Assembly (NCBI GenBank): GCA_009823395.1
Contig: CM020515.1
Span: 17,670,989 to 17,734,988 of the forward strand
Direction: 5' to 3'
Length of the DNA: 64,000 bases
From: Thamnaconus septentrionalis
Lineage: Eukaryota; Chordata; Actinopteri; Tetraodontiformes; Monacanthidae
Each line of letters begins with the position of its first letter. Position 1 is the stretch's first letter. The position numbers were made by a program, and so were the translations under genes. The notes beneath the pieces are model-generated. The model had not been told where the DNA came from. It ran no database searches and saw nothing but the letters and a program-made list of their open reading frames with translations. This document shows, in pieces, positions 38,218 to 48,100 of this stretch.

Positions 38218-38289
38218 AGGGGGCATCCGGATTTGAACCGGAGACCTCTTGATCTGCAGTCAAATGCTCTACCACTGAGCTATACCCCC
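38218..38289 (-). tRNA. tRNA-Cys (GCA)
   Basis: A 72-base cloverleaf on the minus strand: acceptor GGGGGTA/TGCCCCC with U73, D-arm GCTC/GAGC, anticodon loop CTGCAGA (GCA) and T-arm TCCGG-TTCAAAT-CCGGA. A T run (Pol III terminator) follows within 10 bases. It is intergenic between arl5c and plxdc1, opposite in strand to the nine copies inside plxdc1. Confidence 0.95.
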
Positions 38290-39866
38290 GCATCCATTTC
38301 GACCGCATGTTTTTTAGAATTTATAGTTTGCTCCAAAAATCAAATCTTGAATCTGTGTGAATGTGTGTTGGCTGCCTTCGTTTCGATACGAACTCTCACC
38401 CGAACGAGTGTTTTCAGGATCACGTTTCGTACCGTTAGCAAAAATGTGTGCGCGTTGCTAGCGGAAGCGTAACCGTGTCATGATCTGCTGTAGCTCTGCC
38501 ACGGAGGAATGTCTCCCCCTGTCGGTGCTGTGGAGCTACTTTGGCCTTCGGTTTCATATAGAGACAGATACCTGTTGCCTGTGCCTGTTGCTTAAACGAG
38601 CGGAAATCACGGTGAAGAGAAAAAAAAAATGTCAAACGTTGTCGTGTTGCTGTTTCTCCTACGTGCGGGCTTGTAAGTGACCGTGAGAAATTTACTCAGG
38701 AAAAAATGATCGTGGATGCGTCACTCATTAATTGAGACAACACGTTCCAGGTGAGGTTCTGGGCGTTTGTTCGAAGTCCCGACCTCTCAAATCTTGCTCC
38801 TGTCTAAATTCCAGAGGGTGGCTCTTTTTGCCATTCGTGTAGTTGATGGCCATATAGGTGCACAGACACAGTGAACTCAACTTTTTGAACTCAAAACATC
38901 AACTGGCCGAGCTGTTTGGAACTGACACCAAACCCACAGCAAACTACCATTGAACAAGTTTTAATTCTGGAAAGAAAAAAACACCACACAAAACATATCT
39001 GATAGGATCTCTTCTGCAGCTCACCAGGGAAACTGAGGAATGAGAAGAATTTGATTTCATTCGAACCCAGGTAGTTGATTTCTCATGTCAGCTCCATGTT
39101 CTTTCCCACCCACTATTTCTTTATACTTGTGGTCACGTTTCAGTAAGTAACCTGCATGTCCCAGTAACCTGCATGTCCTCGGGTTTTTTCTAATTGAAGT
39201 CCGTATTTGTCATGTTTGCAACTTTTTTCTGGCTACATACTCAATAGCAGTTACTACAATAGCCGTGCTTGTTTGCTCTCCCAACCTTTTAAAATTTGGC
39301 ATTCATTGTCCTTTTTTTTTTTTTTAAAGTGGTGAGATATACCACATGTCTCGTGACACTCCCTTTTTTGTGAACATGTCATCACGTTTCATTTGTGAAA
39401 AAAGAGAGTTTTGTGCAACCAATAGACAAAAAGGCCAAAGAGGAAGAAGAAGTTCTATTATTCAGGGGGGGAAAGGATGTTGCGAGAACCGAAACTCTTG
39501 GATACTCGTGATTGAAGTGCTGTAAACGTGTGCAACACGTGCCATGTCAAAAATGTGTTATGTTACAACTGGTCTAATGGTCAAACCTCATGTGTGGGCA
39601 GACCGTCCTCCCTGCTGTTCCAGAGCCTCATCTTGTTTGACTTTAATCACCATGGCAACGGACAGAGAGGAGGAGAGAGAGGGTGTAACTGCAAAGTCAG
39701 GGTGGTGAGTGTGCAACAAGAGGGGAGAAGACTTAGGAGTGGACTGACGGGTGGAAGTGCGACTGATAGAGAACTGTAACGGGACAAAAAAAAGAGACAA
39801 GCCTTTTGACCAAATTATCAATACTTTTATTTTTTTTTAATCTTGTGCCCTTTTTGCAGCTGCACC
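38290..39866. other. Intergenic region and presumed plxdc1 promoter / 5' UTR
   Basis: No exon is recognised. The plxdc1 start codon lies seven bases after a good 3' splice site (CCTTTTTGCAG at 39848-39858), so an untranslated first exon probably lies upstream, perhaps around 39600-39790. Confidence 0.4.
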
Positions 39867-42800
39867 ATGCTTTCCAGTTTGGCGATGCTGTTCCTGTGCT
39901 TGCACCAAACAGTTTGGGGTCAACAGCAAACAGGTGAGCCACATCTTTTCTCAATACACTGTCCTTCCTCCCTCCCCCCAAACTCAGCTGACAGGTGGAT
40001 GTTTCTTGCAGCATCTCCACATTTTTGCTCGTCATTGACCTCTTGCTCTCGGCTGAAGGCTCCCATTCTGTCCTGCTTTACCACACTGTCGCACCACGTT
40101 GCGGCTTGTCTCTGTAATTTAAGACACCAACAAGCCACAAAAAACTCTGCAGGATTTTCCGAGTGGCAGCAAATAGATGTGTTTTGCACTTTTTTTTTGG
40201 TCTTTAAAGGCCAAAGCGAGTGACCTAGTTTGCAATAAAAACCTAAATACCCTTTTCCGCAAGCATGCGTCTGAGTCAAAACAACAAACCACAAGAAGCC
40301 TGTCTTCTATTTAAAATTAGATGTCAGTCTTGCTTCTGCCCACATACGAGACAACCAGAGGCGTTTCAGGAGCGTGGATATGTATTCATCTTTCAACACA
40401 GGTTTTGTGGGATAATCTTTCCTTGAAAATTCTCTCTTGTACACAGAAAGTGTGACAGGAGAGCAGTTGGACCTGCATCACGACGTGTCAGTGTTCAGAA
40501 TCTTTCAAATAAAGCATTGTTGTCTGTGACTAATTATATTGTAATGTAAGCTACTTGCTTTTTTTCTGAAAAGATTTTGGTCCAGAGTGATTCTTCCACA
40601 TTAGACTAACGCAGAAAATAAATCATGAGCGACCTCCATGTTTGGAATCTTGTGCTGCTGACAAATTTTGTTAAACATGCAGCAAATTAACAATAAGTTA
40701 AATGTTATTTTTGCTGCAAAACTTTTGGGAAAAGCAAAGAAAAAAGGTCTCACGTGTTGTGAATGGTGACTAACAAGCATGTATGTGTTTTCTTAGACAG
40801 CAAAAAACGATGGAATATAAACAGTGGTGTGTCAACAGCCAAATGACTTGTTCTCTGACTTCACTTTGAACAGAGCTACAGAACAGAGCAGGAAAAATTT
40901 GCCTCAGCCGTAACTGAAGAAAACTCAAGCAGCAATTGTGGAACTGCCCACAATCAGAGTTGGACTCTGTCTTTATTGCTTTCAGTTATTGAACTAACTA
41001 GGCGATGTCTTGAATTTTGTTCAAACTAATTGCCATTATTATTTTTTCAGAGAGGTTGCTCTTCAATACCAGTTTGCCTGTTTATTTTATACCGTGTCCC
41101 AGCAGATCAGTCACAGACCCAAATACACACACCCACACTCTCACTCAGATTTAGCTCCTAATTATTTACCTCATAAGCGTTTGCTTATACAGTAACCTCA
41201 ATAAAACAGCTGTTTTTATGGCTAGAAATCACTTCTCCTTTTTTTGTCCTGCAAAAGCTGCTGACATGATATCCCCAGATGTCTCTGGTGGATGATGTTG
41301 CAGAGTTCCAGGGTTGCACTGCCAAGTGCCAACTCTTGCAGCACTCGTCTTAGGAAGGGAGTGTCCTCTCCATTAGGGTTGACCACTGGCACAGAAAACA
41401 AGCATTCTAAATTCTAAATGTTGTGCTTTAGTGGTCGCTCACAGAACGGACAGAGGTCACTTTACAGCCATTTTATTATTACATGTGTTAAAAAAGTGGC
41501 TCCTTAGGAAGAATTCCCAGACCTTTTACCGAATGAGTTTTCCTCACTGACATTTTTATTGCATAAAACACTTGATGCTCAAACAGATATGCACTCCTAA
41601 TGCATTTTTTCTAATTTCAGTAAAAAAAAAAAAAACAACCAACAACCCAGACATACTGTGTTTGGCACAAGTCCAAATTCATTGATTCTCTGGTGTTTTT
41701 ATGGATTAAAATGCACTCTCATGTTCAGTAGTATAAATATCTACCTTTATGAGCATATATCTGCACACAATATACCACAGATGCCACGACAGGGTGGAGC
41801 AAACGACTACAGCTGCATTAGCCACGCACAATCGAGGGCCGGTAGGGGGTTGCGGGAGAGTGGACAGGGAGTTTCGCCGAGGTCACCAACACACGGTTGT
41901 CACTTTGGAAGCATGTTAAGTGGAGTATGTTTCTCGCTAACAGCTGAGGGAAGTTAACAATGTGGGTGGCGTTTGGAGCAGCATGACACCCACACAGTCT
42001 GAATTTGGCAGGGGAGTCGAGGAAACTGTAAGTCTGTTAGCTTCTCACACGGCAACACCGGGATCTGATCCATGTCATCTAAAGGTTTTACTGGCAGAGA
42101 AGCTGGACAAAGGTGCTGCCTGGCAAAGTGCAGCACATTTCAAAATTTGGAATGCACTCTTGTAAACCAAGCTGGGCTCCAGAATCTTTATGTACATCAA
42201 AGAATGACGGCAGAGCAGGGAAAGGTTGGGATTTTAGTTTGATTCCCATAGCGTGTGAGTGTTCTCATTGTGTGCGAGTAGAATTAGGAGAGGGAGGCAT
42301 GGCCTCAAGCATTTGCATGTTTGAGCATGGAAATGTGTTCAGAATGATGAATTTTATTTGACAGTTTATCAGACCTCCCAACCAAACAACTGGGTTTGCG
42401 TGCTTATTCTCTCATAAACACAGTGTATTATAAAGTGAGGTTGATTAAAGGTGGGGTTCGTTTCACATCGACATAATAAACTCTGCTATGAACTACATCC
42501 ACTTTTTCTACCAGAAAATGTAGATTCTATTTAAGAAAAAAAAAAAGGCATTTGGACACATAAGCAAAACGTGCAATTGAATGTGCATGATGACAGTTTA
42601 ATAGTTCACCAATTGTTGCATAAGGTGTTCCAACTAGTGAGCACAACCTGCTTGGAAAAGCCGTTCGGACATGTATACCCAAGACGTAAAAGTTATAATT
42701 ATTTTTCTGTCTTGTCTTCGGCCATTGTGGCCAGGGAACCCGAGTTTCATTGGAAACACCTGAGGTGAATCTGCAATCTCGAAAGGTTTCAGAAAGATGT

Positions 42801-43639
42801 GCGTTGGCTCACACCTGGACCACGAAATAAACCAGCAGGCCATTTGGAGGCGATCGATTTTTCCTTTCTTTTTTATGAAACGCAGGTAGGTGTGTGTGTG
42901 TGTGTGGGAAATAAATCTGCCCGTTAGCTAAACTAGTAGCTAATTGTGTCATTACGGGTCCTAGCTTTAGCCAAATTGGAAAAAGTTAGGTTGGAATATG
43001 CGCCACTTTCAGTCCCCATTAAAGACACGGAAGCGACGTTCAGCATTTAGTACTTTCCAAAGATTTAGTTTGAACATTAGTCCTAACTAGGCCGTCTTTT
43101 CAGCGGCATATTATAAGCCAACACACAACAGCAGCGACTCACGTTTACATGTGCATGGAGAACATTTAACACAGACAAAATGTTTGAGCTCGGGGCTTCC
43201 TAGCCGGACCACTGAAAGATCCAGTAGTGTCGCCAAGGCTCAGTTCTACTCTGTTCAGTCTGACAGCGGGTCCCGGCAGGCAAACACCGCAGCAGCAGAG
43301 ACGAACTCTTCGCGGCAGCCGAGCTGACCACGGCATACCAGCGGTGTGCCTGCACGGGAAACTGAACGTGGCGGAGTGATTCGCGCGGCTTTTTTTGATA
43401 TCATTATGGAAAAGAAACGTTGCCATCGCGCCAACAAATGTCCCCCGTAGTTTGCTGAAAGCCGTGAAAGAAAACAGCAAACGATGAGTACGGGAGACCG
43501 CCCGAACTTAGGGTTAGTAGCGACACTCCGTCAAAATGGAGCGCGCTTCAGTGGTTTATATGGTCTGTGTGACGTCATTGCCGTAGTAGACCAAGAAAAG
43601 CGCAGCTGGCAACTAACTACCGTAATGTACCAAAAAGAC

Positions 43640-43684
<45 letters not shown>

Positions 43685-45118
43685 CTCGCAACTAAGTACT
43701 GTAATGTTTTCAAAGGCTGAAAAGAAATTCAATGAAATGTTTGCTGAGTCAACTCACCTGAACAATAAGATCACTTCAGCTCAATGTTGTTCAAAATTCT
43801 GACTGTTTTTATTAACTTTTTCAACCATATCAGCCTATTTAAATCTAAGACAGAGAGTTGGACATCAGTCAAAGTCAACCAAGGGTCGTGAATGAGTCTG
43901 ACATTTGTTTTAATTCCTAGTACAATTCAGACATAAACAAAGGATGTGTGGTTTGAAAGAACATAAAACACAGCATACCTCCACCAGTTTGCTTACCGTA
44001 AATGGGTTTCATTGCAAGTTGGTTCTGACAAATGATTTCATCCATCAGGGAATGTAATTTGTTTCGGTTTTCTTCATTCTAATGGCTCCAACTGACCAGA
44101 CAAACAACGGGATTTCTGGAGAATTTTCAGAAAGGAGCCAAACCAAATTGTAATAGTGTGTCTCTTTCTAATGTTGAGAATGAGAATCAACCCGATGGTC
44201 ATTGTTCTGGGCAGATTACAGGTTCATGACCTCGAGGACACACAAGGAGTCAACTGGAGCTGACAGTCGCCCAAACCAAGGCCGCACTAGGACAGGCAGG
44301 GCGATCCAGGGTGGAGCTGTGACCAATGCCACCTTAGTGGACCGCTTGAGCGTTGTGGTGGTGAGTCCTGCGCCACAGTGTTTCTCATCACTGTAATGGC
44401 TGCTGTCATTTTTGCTCTTTAATGTGTCACAGCTGTTTAAGTTGGATCTTGAGGGTGTCCTGTTTTGAAAAGCCTCGACTTCACTCTCTCCCACACACTC
44501 AGAGATGTAAACAGCCTCTGATGTGTCCTGGGTGATTCCACTCTAAACCAATCCTCTGTGTTTTTCTTCCTTGCAGGAGGACCCTGTCAAGTACTACACT
44601 TGGCGCACTTTTGGCCCACATGACCAGCGCACACGAGAACTGTGGGTAGACATGAGTGACATTCGGCGCGCCAACGTCAGAGTTCATGGCATACTGTCAA
44701 ATTCGTACAAGCAGGCTGTGGTGAGTTTTAATTAAATTGCGTGTGTGTGTGCATGTGTATGTTTTGATGTGGGGGGGCTTTCCAGGAACACATTTTCACA
44801 CACTTTCAAATAGTTCCAGTTGTGCCTGAGCAAAGCCAGTGTTAAAAAAAAAAACCCAAAACAGACCATTTCCTCTTTATGACAACAAACAGCAAAAGTC
44901 ATCAGCAATTGAAAGCCATATAGCTTCGAAATGATGGGAGTGCATGTTTTCACGATAACAAGGGCAATAGCTCTAATTATGAAATGGGAACAATGCAACC
45001 TTACAGCAGGGATGGGGGTATAGCTCAGTGGTAGAGCATTTGACTGCAGATCAAGAGGTCCCTAGTTCAAGTCTGGGTGCCCCCTCTAATCTTTATTGTC
45101 TTTATAGTGTAAAAAGTA

Positions 45119-45175
<57 letters not shown>

Positions 45176-48100
45176 TGCATACATATACACAATCATATAA
45201 AATATATAAAGATAACATAGAAAGGGTTACACTGCAAAACAGATAACCTCTGATTCTGTATTTGCAAAATAAATAAATAATAAATACCCAAAATTCTATG
45301 GGAATAGTTATCAAGAACTCCAGTAAGGCTTTGATGAGATAATAAAATCCAGTTGGAAGAGCTGTATTGCTCACGAGTTGCATCAGACGCATGCCAGGCC
45401 GATGACCATGTTCAACCAACAGTCTGTGCACACGTTTCACCTGCATTTCCTGGAATACACAGTACACCCCTTGACATGACCGCTATCTTCTTCTTCGATT
45501 CACCTCACTGCCACCTCTAGCTGTTTGTCTGCCACTCTGGATCTGGAGCCCTCCACAGCTCTGCCCTGTTCCCTTCCAGCCTGAAATATCCACCCACTGG
45601 CCATGATTAGAATCGCTCCAAAAAGCCAACTTTCAAAGTGATCATATTAACTGAAGTGCTATCTTTTATTTCACAAATTGTTAGTGTCATTGAAAGATAG
45701 GTTTGTTGTCAGGGGGTATAGCTCAGTGGTAGAGCATTTGACTGCAGATCAAGAGGTCCCTAGTTCAAGTCTGGGTGCCCCCTTGGCTTTTTTTCTTCTC
45801 CATACATCTCAGCACCCCTTGACATCACTGCTATCTTCTTCGATTCACCTCACTGTCACCGCTAGCTGTTTGTATGCCACTCTGGATCTAGAGGCCTCCA
45901 CAGCTCTGCCCCGTTCCCTTCCAGCCTGAAATATCCACCCAGTGGCCATGTTTAGAATGTCCCCAAAAAGCCATCTTTCAAAGTGATCGGATTAACTTAA
46001 GTGTTGTCCTTTATTTCACAAGTTGTTAGTGTCATGGAAAGATAGGTTTGTTATCAGGGGGTATAGCTCAGTGGTAGAGCATTTGACTGCAGATCAAGAG
46101 GTCCCTAGTTCAAGTCTGGGTGCCCCCTCTACTCTTTATTATATGAAAGGTAATATATACATTTATATGTGAGTGTATGTGTGTAAATATATACATTTAC
46201 ATAACATAAAGAGTATAAAGATAGCATATCATGGCAACACTGCAAAACAGATAGCTCCTGCATCTGCATTTGTAAAATAAATACATAAATAGCCAAAATT
46301 CCATGGGAATAGTTTTCAAGAACTCCAGTACGGCTTTGATGAGATAAGAATCGTCTGAGAGCTTACGTTCACACTGAACATCAAAATCCAGTTGGAAGAG
46401 CTGAATTGCTAATGAGTTGCATCAGACGCATGCCGGGCCGTTTTGCACCATGTTAAACCAACACCCTGTGCACACGTTCCGCCTGCCTTTCCTTGAATAC
46501 ACAATGGAGTTTTTAGTCATGCAGCTGGGGGTATAGCTCAGTGGTAGAGCATTTGACTGCAGATCAAGAGGTCCCTAGTTCAAGTCTGGGTGCCCCCTTG
46601 GCTTTTTCTTCTTCTCCATACAGCTCTGCACCCCTTGATATTACCACTATCATCTCTGATTCACCTCACTGTCACCTCTAGCTGTATGCCACTCTGGATC
46701 TAGAGGCCTCCACAGCTCTGCCCCGTTCCCTATCCACCCATTGGCCATGATTAGAATGTCTCCAAAAAGCCATCTTTCAAAGTAATTATGTTAACCTGTT
46801 ATCATTTATTTCACAAGTTGTTAGTGTCATTGAATGATAGGTTTGTTGTCAGGGGGTATAGCTCAGTGGTAGAGCATTTGACTGCAGATCAAGAGGTCTC
46901 CGGTTCAAATCCGGATGCCCCCTTTCTTTTTTCATTAAGTCACTTTGCCACATTGTTATCTTGGAAGGAAGGTCAGATAATCAAACACTTGAAATGGGCT
47001 GAATGTGGCAAAAGAAACACTTTCTGAAACGTTTTCTGTTGTATCAGTGTTTTTAAGATTCTGCTTCTCAAGGTGAATCTTTGTATGCAAACTACTTTAC
47101 ATCACTGCTCAGATCTTTTTCCTCAACTCACCTCACAGGCACTTCTGTCATTCTGTCAGGTGCTATGTGGATGGGTCACCTGTGGGGGGGTATAGCTCAG
47201 TGGTAGAGCATTTGACTGCAGATCAAGAGGTCTCCGGTTCAAATCCGGATGCCCCCTTTGGTTTTTTTTCTTTGTGCAGTTACAATGTGAAAAATCAAGA
47301 GAAGCCCAGCTGGCGTCACTTTGCCACATGGTTATTTTCCAAGGAAAGTCAGACAATCAAACAAGTAAAATAGACTGAATGTCTGGGGAAAAAAACTGTT
47401 TCAGAAACCATTTCTGTTGTCTCAGTGTTTTTAAGATTCTGCTTCTCAAACTGAATATTTATATTCAAACAACTTAACATCACTGCTCAGATCTTTTTCC
47501 TCAACTCACCTCACAGTCACTTCTGTCATTTGTCAGGTGTGTGGAGCAGGTGTGGGGGGTATAGCTCAGTGGTAGAGCATTTGACTGCAGATCAAGAGGT
47601 CTCCGGTTCAAATCCGGATGCCCCCTTCCATTTTTAAGTTACTTTGTCACTTCACCACATGGTTATCTTGGAAGCAAGGTCAGATAATCAAACACTTGCA
47701 ATTGGCTGCATGTTGGTAAAAGAAACACTTTCAAAAATGTTTTCTGTTCTATCACTGTTTTTAAGATTCTGCTTCTCAAGCCACAACCTTGCACCTTCGT
47801 CTCCCAAATACTTCACATCACTGCTCAGATCTTTTTCCTCAACTCACCTCACAGGCACTTCTGTCATTCTGTCAGGTGCTTGGGGCGGGGCAGGCAGGTG
47901 TGGGGGGTATAGCTCAGTGGTAGAGCATTTGACTGCAGATCAAGAGGTCTCCGGTTCAAATCCGGATGCCCCCTTTGGTTTTTTTCTTTGTGCAGTTACA
48001 ATGTGAAAAATTAAGAGAAGCCCAGCTGCCGCCACTTTGCCACATGGTTATTTTCCGAGGAAGGTCAGACAATGAAACACTTAAAATAGACTGCATGTCT

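Larger units (their letters stand above)
39934..44214 (+). other. plxdc1: plxdc1 intron 1
   Basis: A 4.3-kb intron holding a minus-strand candidate exon (41222-41385), a minus-strand open stretch at 41954-42136 and a GATA microsatellite (43641-43684). A GC-rich patch at 43170-43480 could be a minus-strand promoter. The rest shows nothing recognisable. Confidence 0.6.

Noticed and set aside
46788..47373. Open frames with the repeated peptide [20 protein letters not shown]
   Set aside because: This peptide is the translation of the tRNA-Cys sequence itself, and its reverse complement gives the [15 protein letters not shown] type. They are not proteins.
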